Shown here: piece after piece, positions 55,701 to 61,419 of the stretch
Position numbering within the stretch: position 1 is the stretch's first letter
Layout of the letters: every line of letters starts with the position of its first letter
NCBI RefSeq assembly: GCF_002080045.1
Contig: NZ_MUIN01000017.1
Span: 186,001 to 250,000 of the forward strand
Direction: 5' to 3'
Source: Pseudomonas sp. Bc-h
GTDB lineage: Bacteria > Pseudomonadota > Gammaproteobacteria > Pseudomonadales > Pseudomonadaceae
Length of the DNA stretch: 64,000 nt
The notes under the pieces: generated by a model
What the model was told of the DNA's origin: nothing
Databases searched by the model: none
Seen by the model: only the letters and a program-made list of their open reading frames with translations
Made by a program: the position numbers and the translations under genes

Positions 55701-58700
55701 GATCTGGCCGTTGACGGTGGTCGTGGCGACGTCGATGTTTGCGTTAGGACTGCCGACGACCAGCGTGTCGGAATCCTGAGGGTTGGTCAGGGTAACCTTT
55801 GCGCCTTGCAGGTTCGGGCTGTCGACGTCGCTGACCTTGATGTCGGCTGCAATCGGTACACCGGCGCTATTGCCTTCGGTGAAGGTGACTTCGCTGTTGA
55901 CGCCGTTGGTGTCGCCATTCAGATCAACAACCGGCAGAGCATCGTTGTCGATGATCGTGGTGGTGACGCTGCCATTGGTGGTGCTTGCAACGATGTTCTC
56001 GAAGTTGCCACCAGTGATGGTGCCAATCGCAACGGTGACGTTTTCCACGCCTTCAGGAATGGTGTCGTTGATGGTTGCCAGGTCAAAAGTAACGCTGCTG
56101 GCGTTGGCCGGAATCTTCACGCTGACGACTTGGGTGTAGTCGCTGCCGTCGGCTGCGGTACCGCTGTAGGTCAGGTTGATGGTGACTTCGGTCTGCGCCG
56201 GGTTGCTCAGGCTGATGGTGTAGGTCGCAGGCTGACCTTCGGTCACTTCAGTGCTGCCGGTGATACTGGCAACAGTTGTGTCGATGGTATCGGTGATCTG
56301 CACCACGGCTGGCGTCGTGTCGGTCGCCAGGTTTTCGAAGTTACCGCCAGTGGCACCGGTGATGGTGGTGCTGACAGTGGCATTGGTGTTGTAGACGTCG
56401 TTGGCCTGAACTGGAACAACGACTGAGCCCGAGGAGTCACCGGCTTTGATAGTGATGGTCGAACCGTCGGACAAGGTCACGGTAACCGGAGTCTGCGCCG
56501 GGTTGGTCAGCGTCGCAGTGTAGGTGATCGACGTGCCTTCGGCAGACGTCGCAGCGCCAGCGGTCAGGCTGACAGTCGTGGTGTCCGGGGTGTCAGTGAT
56601 CTGCACTACGGCTGGCGTTGGATTGGTCGCCAGGTTTTCGAAGTTGCCGCCAGTGGCACCGGTGATGGTGTTGCTGACAGTAGCGTTGGTGTTGTAGACG
56701 TCGTTGGCCTGAACTGGAACAACGACTGAGCCCGAGGAGTCACCGGCTTTGATGGTGATAGTCGAACCGTCGGAGAGGGTCACGGTCACCGGGGTCTGTG
56801 CCGGGTTGGTCAGCGTGGCGGTGTAGGTGATCGACGTGCCTTCGGCAGACGTCGCAGCACCTGCGGTCAGGCTGACAGTAGTCGTGTCCGGAGTGTCAGT
56901 GATCTGCACCACGGCTGGCGTCGTGTCGGTCGCCAGGTTTTCGAAGTTACCGCCAGTTGCGCCAGTAATGGTGGTGCTGACAGTAGCGTTGGTGTTGTAG
57001 ACGTCGTTGGCTTGAACAGGCACGACGACGGAACCGGTCGATTCACCGGCTTTGATGGTGATCGTCGAACCGTCGGACAGCGTGACGGTGACCGGAGTCT
57101 GCGCCGGGTTGGTGAGTGTCGCCGTGTAGGTGATCGACGTGCCTTCGGCAGAGGTCGCGGCCCCAGCGGTCAGGCTGATGGTCGTGGTGTCCGGGGTGTC
57201 AGTGATCTGAACTACGGCTGGCGCAGGGTTGGTCGCCAGGTTTTCGAAGTTACCGCCAGTCGCGCCGGTAATCGTGGTGCTGACAGTAGCGTTGGTGTTG
57301 TAGACGTCGTTGGCTTGAACAGGCACGACGACGGAACCAGTCGACTCACCGGCTTTGATGGTGATGGTCGAACCGTCGGAGAGGGTCACGGTAACCGGAG
57401 TCTGCGCCGGGTTGGTCAGGGTGGCGGTGTAGGTGATCGACGTGCCTTCGGCGGAAGTCGCAGCACCTGCAGTCAGGCTGACAGTTGTAGTGTCCGGAGT
57501 GTCGGTGATCTGAACCACGGCTGGCGTCGGGTTGGTCGCCAGGTTTTCGAAGTTGCCGCCAGTTGCGCCAGTAATGGTGGTGCTGACAGTAGCGTTGGTG
57601 TTGTAGACATCGTTGGCTTGAACCGGAACGACGACGGAGCCAGTCGACTCACCGGCTTTGATGGTGATAGTCGAACCATCGGACAAGGTCACGGTCACCG
57701 GCGTTTGCGCCGGGTTGGTGAGCGTGGCCGTGTAGGTGATCGACGTGCCTTCGGCAGAAGTCGCAGCCCCAGCGGTCAGGCTGACAGTCGTGGTGTCCGG
57801 AGTGTCAGTGATCTGCACCACGGCTGGCGTTGGATTGGTCGCCAGGTTTTCGAAGTTACCGCCAGTGGCACCGGTGATGGTGTTGCTGACAGTAGCGTTG
57901 GTGTTGTAGACGTCGTTGGCCTGAACCGGGACGACAACCGAGCCAGTCGACTCACCGGCTTTGATGGTGATGGTCGAACCGTCGGAGAGGGTCACGGTAA
58001 CCGGAGTCTGCGCCGGGTTGGTCAGGGTGGCGGTATAGGTGATCGACGTGCCTTCGGCGGAAGTCGCAGCCCCTGCAGTCAGGCTAAGAGTCGTGGTGTC
58101 CGGAGTGTCGGTGATCTGAACCACGGCTGGCGTTGGATTGGTCGCCAGGTTTTCGAAGTTGCCGCCAGTGGCGCCAGTAATGGTGGCGCTGACAGTAGCG
58201 TTGGTGTTGTAGACGTCGTTCGCCGGAACAGGCACGACCACGGAGCCAGTCGACTCACCGGCTTTGATGGTGATGGTCGAACCGTCGGACAAAGTCACGG
58301 TGACCGGCGTCTGAGCCGGGTTGGTCAGTGTGGCCGTGTAGGTGATCGACGTGCCTTCAGCGGAGGTCGCAGCACCAGCGGTGAGGCTGACAATAGTCGT
58401 GTCCGGGGTGTCAGTGATCTGCACCACGGCTGGCGTCGGGTTGGTCGCCAGGTTCTCGAAGTTGCCGCCAGTGGCACCAGTAATGGTGGTGCTGACAGTG
58501 GCATTGGTGTTGTAGACGTCGTTGGCCTGAACAGGCACGACCACGGAGCCAGTCGATTCACCGGCTTTGATGGTGATCGTCGAGCCATCAGACAGCGTGA
58601 CGGTAACCGGGGTCTGAGCCGGGTTGGTCAGCGTAGCGGTGTAGGTGATCGACGCGCCTTCGGCAGAAGTCGCAGCACCGGCGGTCAGGCTAAGAGTCGT

Positions 58701-61019
58701 GGTGTCCGGTGTGTCAGTGATCTGCACAACGGCTGGCGTCGGGTTGGTCACCAGGTTTTCAAAGTTGCCGCCAGTGGCACCGGTGATGGTGGTGCTGACA
58801 GTAGCGTTGGTGTTGTAGACGTCGTTGGCTTGAGCAGGCACGACGACGGAACCGGTCGATTCACCGGCTTTGATGGTGATAATCGAACCGTCGGAGAGGG
58901 TCACAGTCACCGGCGTCTGAGCCGGGTTGGTCAGCGTGGCCGTGTAGGTGATCGATGTGCCTTCGGCGGAAGTCGCAGCACCTGCGGTCAAGCTAAGAGT
59001 CGTGGTGTCTGGAGTGTCAGTGATCTGCACCACGGCTGGCGTTGGGTTGGTCGCCAGGTTTTCGAAGTTGCCGCCAGTGGCACCGGTGATGGTGGTGCTG
59101 ACGGTGGCATTGGTGTTGTAAACATCGTTGGCTTGAACCGGTACCACGACCGAACCGGTGGACTCGCCAGCACGAATGGTAATGGTCGAACCGTCCGACA
59201 AGGTCACGGTGACCGGCGTTTGCGCCGGGTTGGTCAGCGTCGCGGTGTAGGTGATCGACGTGCCTTCGGCGGAAGTCGCAGCGCCAGCGGTCAGGCTGAC
59301 AGTAGTCGTGTCCGGAGTGTCAGTGATCTGAACCACAGCTGGCGTCGGGTTGGTCGCCAGGTTCTCGAAGTTGCCGCCAGTGGCACCAGTAATGGTGGTG
59401 CTGACAGTGGCATCGGTGTTGTAGACGTCGTTGGCCTGAACAGGCACGACCACGGAGCCAGTCGATTCACCGGCTTTGATGGTGATGGTCGAACCGTCGG
59501 ACAAAGTCACGGTGACCGGCGTCTGAGCCGGGTTGGTCAGCGTGGCGGTGTAGGTGATCGACGTGCCTTCGGCAGAGGTCGCCGCGCCAGCGGTCAGGCT
59601 AAGAGTCGTGGTGTCCGGAGTGTCAGTGATCTGCACAACGGCTGGCGTTGGATTGGTCGCCAGGTTTTCGAAGTTACCGCCAGTGGCACCGGTGATGGTG
59701 GTGCTGACAGTGGCGTTGGTGTTGTAGACGTCATTGGCCTGAACCGGGACGACGACGGAACCAGAGGACTCGCCCGCGCGGATGGTGATAGTCGAACCGT
59801 CGGACAGGGTCACGGTGACCGGCGTCTGAGCCGGGTTGGTCAGCGTGGCCGTGTAGGTGATCGACGTGCCTTCAGCGGAAGTCGCGGCTCCTGCGGTCAA
59901 GCTGAGAGTCGTGGTGTCCGGAGTGTCAGTGATCTGCACCACGGCTGGGGTCGGGCTGGTCGCCAGGTTTTCAAAGTTGCCGCCAGTGGTACCGGTGATG
60001 GTAGTGCTGACAGTGGCGTTGGTGTTGTAGACGTCATTGGCCTGAACCGGTACCACGACCGAACCGGTGGACTCGCCAGCACGAATGGTGATCGTCGAAC
60101 CGTCCGACAGGGTCACGGTGACCGGCGTCTGAGCCGGGTTGGTCAGCGTGGCGGTGTAGGTGATCGACGTCCCTTCAGCGGAAGTCGCCGCGCCAGCGGT
60201 CAGGCTGACTGTAGTGGTATCTACGGTGTCGGTGATGTTGGTCACCGCAGGCGCCGGGTTGGTGGTCAGTACCAGGCCCGAACCGCCAGTCGTGCCGGTG
60301 ATGGTGGTCGTGACATCGTGGGCGTCCAGGTACGGCGTGTTGCCGTTTGGAAGCTGCACGGTCACGGTGCCGGAAGTCTGGCCGGCAGCGATGACGATGG
60401 TCGAGCCGTTGGACAGCGTGATGGTCAGATCGCTGAGCGGTGCCTGGGTGACGGAGGCGGTGTACACCAGCGCGCCGCCGGCTTCGGTCAGCGTCGAGGT
60501 AGCGCTCAGGCTCAAGGTGGATGCGCGTTGTGGAACGCCGTCATCTTGCAAGGTCGCTGCCGTTGCGTTGTTACCCAAGCCAGCAGTATTGAAGCCGATG
60601 TTCGGATTCACCACGTCTGCGGTTTCGGTCAGCATAACGACGCTGTGGCCGCCGCCCGCGTTACCGCCGTCGGTGCTGCCAGTAGTCTGGCCCGCTGCGG
60701 TAGCTTCCAGGTCTTTGGTCGGGTCGGCACCCGCAGCGATTGCTTGCTGCAGTTCGGCAACCGACGGCGCGGCTTGTGCGGTGGCTTCCGCCAGGTTGGT
60801 GGTGGACGTCGGGGCTTCAGAGCTCCACTGACTGTCACGGCCCATGTCCAATTGACGACCGTCAGGCAATTGCAGGGTAACGGCGCCTTCCGGGCCCGTA
60901 AGCACCTGCTCACCGGCCAACAGCCGGTCACCCTCGATGAGCACACGACGAATCCCTTCCGGGGAGACTGCGACTACTTGGCCAACAATGCTTTTGACGA
61001 TGGCAACAACACTGCTCAT
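43782..61019 (-). CDS. lapA: LapA, giant cell-surface adhesin secreted by type I system
   Basis: A 5745-residue adhesin, somewhat longer than the P. fluorescens Pf0-1 protein of about 5200. Residues 1-105 are the retention module that plugs the LapE channel (VVAIVKSIVGQVVAVSPEGI), followed by the LapG site TAAG at 107-110. Thirteen 101-residue repeats span residues 268-1580. About a dozen cadherin-like modules (AVNDAPVLDL type) follow, then a jelly-roll segment (residues near 2850), a PA14-like module (near 4140-4300), VCBS modules (4430-4820) and a second PA14/GLEYA-like segment. The C-terminus carries a von Willebrand A domain with MIDAS DTSGS (near 5314), RTX repeats (GGNGDDILFGQGGNDILNGG) and a secretion signal. 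Cysteine is absent, as expected for secreted giant adhesins. GGAG precedes the ATG. It is divergent from lapE and regulated by LapD/LapG. Confidence 0.96.
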   Translation of the reverse strand: MSSVVAIVKSIVGQVVAVSPEGIRRVLIEGDRLLAGEQVLTGPEGAVTLQLPDGRQLDMGRDSQWSSEAPTSTTNLAEATAQAAPSVAELQQAIAAGADPTKDLEATAAGQTTGSTDGGNAGGGHSVVMLTETADVVNPNIGFNTAGLGNNATAATLQDDGVPQRASTLSLSATSTLTEAGGALVYTASVTQAPLSDLTITLSNGSTIVIAAGQTSGTVTVQLPNGNTPYLDAHDVTTTITGTTGGSGLVLTTNPAPAVTNITDTVDTTTVSLTAGAATSAEGTSITYTATLTNPAQTPVTVTLSDGSTITIRAGESTGSVVVPVQANDVYNTNATVSTTITGTTGGNFENLATSPTPAVVQITDTPDTTTLSLTAGAATSAEGTSITYTATLTNPAQTPVTVTLSDGSTITIRAGESSGSVVVPVQANDVYNTNATVSTTITGATGGNFENLATNPTPAVVQITDTPDTTTLSLTAGAATSAEGTSITYTATLTNPAQTPVTVTLSDGSTITIKAGESTGSVVVPVQANDVYNTDATVSTTITGATGGNFENLATNPTPAVVQITDTPDTTTVSLTAGAATSAEGTSITYTATLTNPAQTPVTVTLSDGSTITIRAGESTGSVVVPVQANDVYNTNATVSTTITGATGGNFENLATNPTPAVVQITDTPDTTTLSLTAGAATSAEGTSITYTATLTNPAQTPVTVTLSDGSIITIKAGESTGSVVVPAQANDVYNTNATVSTTITGATGGNFENLVTNPTPAVVQITDTPDTTTLSLTAGAATSAEGASITYTATLTNPAQTPVTVTLSDGSTITIKAGESTGSVVVPVQANDVYNTNATVSTTITGATGGNFENLATNPTPAVVQITDTPDTTIVSLTAGAATSAEGTSITYTATLTNPAQTPVTVTLSDGSTITIKAGESTGSVVVPVPANDVYNTNATVSATITGATGGNFENLATNPTPAVVQITDTPDTTTLSLTAGAATSAEGTSITYTATLTNPAQTPVTVTLSDGSTITIKAGESTGSVVVPVQANDVYNTNATVSNTITGATGGNFENLATNPTPAVVQITDTPDTTTVSLTAGAATSAEGTSITYTATLTNPAQTPVTVTLSDGSTITIKAGESTGSVVVPVQANDVYNTNATVSTTITGATGGNFENLATNPTPAVVQITDTPDTTTVSLTAGAATSAEGTSITYTATLTNPAQTPVTVTLSDGSTITIKAGESTGSVVVPVQANDVYNTNATVSTTITGATGGNFENLATNPAPAVVQITDTPDTTTISLTAGAATSAEGTSITYTATLTNPAQTPVTVTLSDGSTITIKAGESTGSVVVPVQANDVYNTNATVSTTITGATGGNFENLATDTTPAVVQITDTPDTTTVSLTAGAATSAEGTSITYTATLTNPAQTPVTVTLSDGSTITIKAGDSSGSVVVPVQANDVYNTNATVSNTITGATGGNFENLATNPTPAVVQITDTPDTTTVSLTAGAATSAEGTSITYTATLTNPAQTPVTVTLSDGSTITIKAGDSSGSVVVPVQANDVYNTNATVSTTITGATGGNFENLATDTTPAVVQITDTIDTTVASITGSTEVTEGQPATYTISLSNPAQTEVTINLTYSGTAADGSDYTQVVSVKIPANASSVTFDLATINDTIPEGVENVTVAIGTITGGNFENIVASTTNGSVTTTIIDNDALPVVDLNGDTNGVNSEVTFTEGNSAGVPIAADIKVSDVDSPNLQGAKVTLTNPQDSDTLVVGSPNANIDVATTTVNGQIVLTLTGNATAAEYEAVIKSITFHNGSDDPSVVDRNITVTVNDGQNDSVPVTSTVHVTAVNDAPVLDLNSADGASQTGYAVTYVENGKALNIMGTVSIVDPDNTTLKGATITLSNAQTGDVLGIASQFGIKVTNSGIVNGKITITLSGDASVASYEKVIQSITFKNTTDNPGGADRTVTLQVNDGQSEHNLSNVATSTVSVTTVNDAPVVDLNGPFFPGNNTVTLPYVENAAPVKLMPLLTLSDPDSPNLQSATVTIKDAQVGDKLVFDTTNSKITITSETVNGQLVYTLKGAATQAEYAAVLKSVAFVSEGEDPVGGNRAITVQVNDGEDSSNVATANVTVIPVNDAPTLDLDSNASGTGFTTAYTENDPAISISGSNVKIGDFDNTNMKGAVITLTNAKAGDVLAAADQFGIHATVIDTRLQNGKITVVLSGSADLASYQKMIQSITYSSTSENPDTTPRKITITVNDGEILNSQSNTTTTTINVTAVNDRPEVVLGNNTYTENHDAVSIANGLVIKDVDNSQLSGAVITLTHVQPEDLVGSSHDLGNGKTDLGIDYSVSGPDSNGTMTITLTGNASVANYQALIQSIQFAASGEDPTPGDRGVRISVTDTGLKGDNVGNETSVLVDGKITVVAVNDAPVLDLDSSPAATGAGYSVDFTENGTGVSISSANLSIIDPDNGTLKGATITLTNAQAFDVLTATDKFGIHAVVSDTRTTDGKITVTLTGEATLDQYKAMIESVMYKNTSDDPSTIDRVITVQVNDGSAQHNLSNVATSTISVTAVNDAPVLDLNGPAGGTASTTSFTENGTALKVMPYMTINDPDSPNLKGATVTFTNPQTDDNLYFASTNAKITVTSATVDGKLVFTLIGDATQAEYNDVLKSLRFINTSDDPSAVNRVVTVTVNDGVVDSAPAQAVIKVIPVNDAPTVVAGAHGSGDEDAGKTTPAIAITLNGGDIDGHIDHFNLVDLGAHGKFYADADHTVLLDSTSNIAASGNSATIYFVPDADWSGTNNFTYKAVDNGLAANGQNVLASPVVSGSVTVAPVTDTPSLTMDTDGFVRTIDFQGNTTAIGDWKAIPVSEFSNGQWHTDNTGGTVEIGKASVYGVTDPKAGNQIIELERNSGDASNLWTEFSAKAGQTYTVSVDYSPRAGALDNSVINVFWGTTLIGTLNSNQLGLKTYTFQVPVTADGTAHLEFKAADSNSTGGILDNISVTQNANTGLEDQPILLSAVHAASTDIDGSEALTLTLNGLPKGSVITDGTPGHTFTADANNASVDITNWNASTLKFQAPANFSGDVALTLIATAKDGAAAAVSTPLDFTVHVIAVADAPDLTVKTANGDEDTAIHLDIAPALVDTDGSETLSTVISGIPIGAVLTDGTTGHTFTAGANNSQVSVTGWDLSSLTITPAKDANGTITLTVTSTATESSNGSAASTSQTLTVNVTPVNDAPVIGHTGTGKEFGNTWNETLVGGNVHEAGKGPGQIARDFTLKDIDSTTLKSATVTLTNFKDGDILNVVKDAGLTYNVTETKDALGHVISQTITFGPGTAAQYQTAIASITFDSSSHNPVKDNRIINISIDDGGAVDNIASTTSTIRITTVNDVPTVHTDAVTFTEGDSATSVVSNLNLDDVDNTTLGKAVVNVTGMQTGELLTFTGTAPTGVTVTPTTVNGVVTGFTINGIATIEQYKALIESIKFSAPGDNPTAGTRGVEITVTDTGAKGNNVGTKDSVLAHGEITVVAVNDAPIFGHDRGYNDYGNTWNETLVGGDVTAPGKGPGQIAADITIKDPDNGTLASATVTLTNFHDGDILNVVDAAGLQYATTDIKDVDGKVTGKVITFGPGTAAQYETAIKSITFDNSTHNPNPENRNITISVSDGTAVSDTVSTIHITTVNDVPTVHTDAVTFTEGDSATSVVSNLNLDDVDNSTLSHAVVSVDVKANDVLSFTGTPPTGVTVTPIEVGGKVTGYTIDGVATIDQYKALIEAIKFNNTSDNPVAGDRSVTVTVTDSGANGDGVNGATSVIASGNINVIAVNDAPIIGHDGNGTDFGNTWNETLVGGDVTAPGKGPGLIARDFTLSDPDSTTLQSATVTLTNYKTGDLLAIGNPGNLSVTLTDIKDAQGNVTGKVITFGPGTAEQYQAAISSITFDSTSHDPVKENRIIDITIDDGSAEHSTSSTTSTIHITTVDDAPIVTAGNSLYTEDQTGSTQLVGSLSITDVDNSVAVKQLQSATVTLSNYDASHDKLGGSINVSGTVGTGTAGSPGVTGTVTVNGVTLDYTAVRNGTNLVVTLSGNADRADYESVIKAITYSNDNQALQDGTRNVTVTVTDTGNDSNNVNGVSSDPAQSTLTLKGVNDAPVALPDHFAAAPVASLQGNYYAYNDSGANKNGPNLGTIQQALDFIASHKADATFDATKINYGGSFGNNLGQTGNLDTFLGGDKTSLVYTAGTAQTTSTDAILELAGKVTMDAGTYKLKITADDGYIVLIDGKQVASYNANQSPTERTTDFTLTTGGAHDIQIVYWDQGGQAQLKVEVASVNGNVVGPFSVLGTSGTATLGHDTLTTLEDQPLVIKATTLLTNDTDVDGDKLSISSLQGHDPKVASAVYDASGTKVVGSVIMDATGNVIFTPAKDVNGEVKFSYTVTDGHGGFDTTTVTVNVVGVNDAPVATNVAQSVAEDATTPNNAGQLTATDVDAGDALTYAVTGTTSATSGAITGKAPTGFVLDANTGKWTIDTSSSVYQKLGVGQSITFDVANTGKWTIDTSSSVYQKLGVGQSITFDVAFTATDKAGAVSNPGHLTLTVTGTNDAPVATNSVQSVAEDASAPGNAGQLVATDIDTGDKLTYAVTGTTTSASSATTGNVPTGFVLDANTGKWTIDTSSSVYQKLGVGQSITFDVANTGKWTIDTSSSVYQKLGVGQSITFDVAFTATDKAGAVSNPGHLSLTVTGTNDAPVATNSVQSVAEDASAPGNAGQLVATDIDTGDKLTYAVTGTTTSASGATTGNVPTGFVLDANTGKWTIDTSSEVYQKLGAGQSITFDVAFTATDKAGAVSNPGHLTLTITGTNDAPTVSAATGSDVSTSIVGNEDPNPLISVVLHGSDVDGTIASFKLASTAANGKFYSDAAGLNEVTADSVIKATDNTATLYFKPTADWSGSTSFTYKAVDSQGLSSTGTATGSITVKPVADTPVVDLTGAQVHSTGLVKDVWVGTLTNMGTGGNGADPATILKGFTTTTAATTHTTADSAAESSVAQGTGTKLSGLIYLEAGHTYNFTGSADDSLLITIGGNQVASATWGAGAAVSNVGSGFVPTVSGYYTLDIYHYNQAGPGNYSIGLSDTNNSTKVVTSVALDSAHVALYASVDDLKASGLNGVTFTENASVAGEGYYTAYALNHGTENNPIKLSGVTASFGDSTDGSETHTVTVTGAPAGSVLTDAAGHSVTIVGTNTPADISALDLTSLVIKTPEYYKGDFTLHVTATATEAPLTGITSAVPTASASQDIVVKVDAGAYTSTEGTAGNSVVTGTAANDVVVADVSAIKLVPGQNYDIAFMVDTSGSMSGSLSTMIAQMKSVFSTLSAAAQGTGSGTVKIYLTNFDTSAHTGITVDLTHGGQAALDTLNKYLTNLQASGNTNYESVFNQTSAWFSSSAASNPGAQMLTYFITDGEPTYHDNANGKAVSGAAPTETMAAYNDLATKTAIEAIGIKTTTSLDQYDTNNHSQTVIDVTKLKDAILSNETLVGPGADTLNGGDGNDILFGDMINYGTLEGTAALKAFAAATLNVNVSTIDDKALHQFVSTHVDDVAHLANASNTYEAKYTLLQDGNDSLLGGNGDDILFGQGGNDILNGGYGNDILIGGKGNDTLTGGAGADTFAWKAGDTNNGGFDVIKDFHASEGDKLDLSDLLQGENGNNVNDLTKYLQITNDGKDTTIEVSSAGKFTTTAEANATAVANTADVHIKVEGVQWNNSMISSLVSGADPTIKVDHH
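44120..44525 (-). other. RTX calcium-binding repeats of LapA
   Basis: Nine-residue GGxGxDxLx repeats (GADTLNGGDGNDILFG, then LLGGNGDDILFGQGGNDILN and GGYGNDILIGGKGNDTLTGG) lie near residues 5500-5633. They bind calcium outside the cell and drive folding after export; the type I signal follows in the last 100 residues. Confidence 0.9.
46948..47115 (-). repeat. 84-bp in-frame tandem duplication within a LapA VCBS module (copy A)
   Basis: The 84 bases at 46948-47031 are repeated exactly at 47032-47115, adding a second copy of the 28-residue stretch NTGKWTIDTSSSVYQKLGVG+QSITFDVA. The reading frame stays open. The same duplication occurs at 47377-47544, but not in the third VCBS module near 46.6 kb. 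Confidence 0.9.
47377..47544 (-). repeat. 84-bp in-frame tandem duplication within a LapA VCBS module (copy B)
   Basis: Bases 47377-47460 and 47461-47544 are identical to each other and to the duplicated units at 46948-47115. Sequence on either side of the duplicated tracts differs clearly between the two modules. Confidence 0.9.
56280..60218 (-). repeat. Thirteen tandem 303-bp repeats in lapA
   Basis: Exactly 3939 bases, or 13 units of 303 bp (101 residues), each with the core SLTAGAATSAEGTSITYTAT and ending in AVVQITDTPD. Units differ by only a few residues (IKAGEST/IRAGESS/IKAGDSS, STTITG/SNTITG/SATITG, NPTPA/NPAPA/DTTPA). They form the extended stalk of the adhesin. The near-identity makes copy number liable to change by recombination or assembly error. 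Confidence 0.95.
60690..60701 (-). other. LapG cleavage site (TAAG) of LapA
   Basis: The codons ACC GCA GCG GGC encode Thr107-Ala108-Ala109-Gly110. LapG cuts between the two alanines in the known system, at the same residue numbers as in P. fluorescens LapA. The position just after the retention module agrees with release of the adhesin from the outer-membrane channel. Confidence 0.9.
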
Positions 61020-61120
61020 GGGGGTGACTCTCCGCGATTACCGTTCAGTTGGTATCCATCATGCCGGGCGGGCTTCGATACGCCGCTTCATACTGGAGTA
61101 CATAAAATTCACAAAACTAT

Positions 61121-61171
61121 GGCGTCAAACAACTAAGCAATTGATTTGATTATTGTTAGTTATTTGACGCC
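61121..61171. promoter_or_regulatory. Inverted repeat upstream of lapA, candidate regulator-binding site
   Basis: GGCGTCAAACAACTAA (61121-61136) is complementary to TTAGTTATTTGACGCC (61156-61171) with one mismatch in 16, around a 19-base AT-rich spacer; the arm centres are 35 bases apart. The GTCAA cores resemble half-sites of the FleQ consensus GTCAnTAAATTGAC. It lies about 100 bases before the lapA start codon. The repeat is seen; FleQ binding is an inference. Confidence 0.5.
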
Positions 61172-61222
61172 AATTTATTTTTGGCCTGCTATCCGGTTGG
61201 CAATTAACTTTGTGCCAAACTA

Positions 61223-61251
61223 TTGACCTATTCCGCGACATCCTAAACAAT
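61223..61251 (+). promoter_or_regulatory. Possible sigma-70 promoter for lapE
   Basis: TTGACC (61223-61228, five of six matches) and AACAAT (61246-61251, four of six) are separated by 17 bases, giving a predicted start about 165 bases before lapE. The -10 box is weak and the assignment is by eye only. Confidence 0.3.
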
Positions 61252-61419
61252 CGCATCCGTAATGTCACATTGATATTTGATGAGATCGCGTATTTCTGCT
61301 GTGTGATCCCAATCGCCCTACAGACACTCCGAAACGATCAGTTCAATGGCCATTTTTTTATGATGCAGCGACCTCTTATTGCTGCATTTGAACAAGTTCG
61401 TTCTCGGGGAAGTATCCAA

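Larger units (their letters stand above)
61020..61419. other. Divergent lapA-lapE promoter region
   Basis: About 400 AT-rich bases between the divergent lapA and lapE starts, without a gene of its own. It holds an imperfect 16-base inverted repeat near the lapA side and a possible sigma-70 promoter facing lapE. In related pseudomonads lapA transcription responds to FleQ and c-di-GMP. Confidence 0.6.

Noticed and set aside
56280..60218. Regularly spaced repeats considered as a CRISPR array or satellite
   Set aside because: The 303-bp units are contiguous, lie fully in the lapA reading frame and encode a conserved beta-sandwich repeat; there are no unique spacers.
57012..61136. A plus-strand open frame of 1374 codons opposite the LapA repeats
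   Set aside because: It repeats with the same 303-bp period as the LapA units, so it is only the reverse reading of that block, and it runs past the lapA start into the promoter region.
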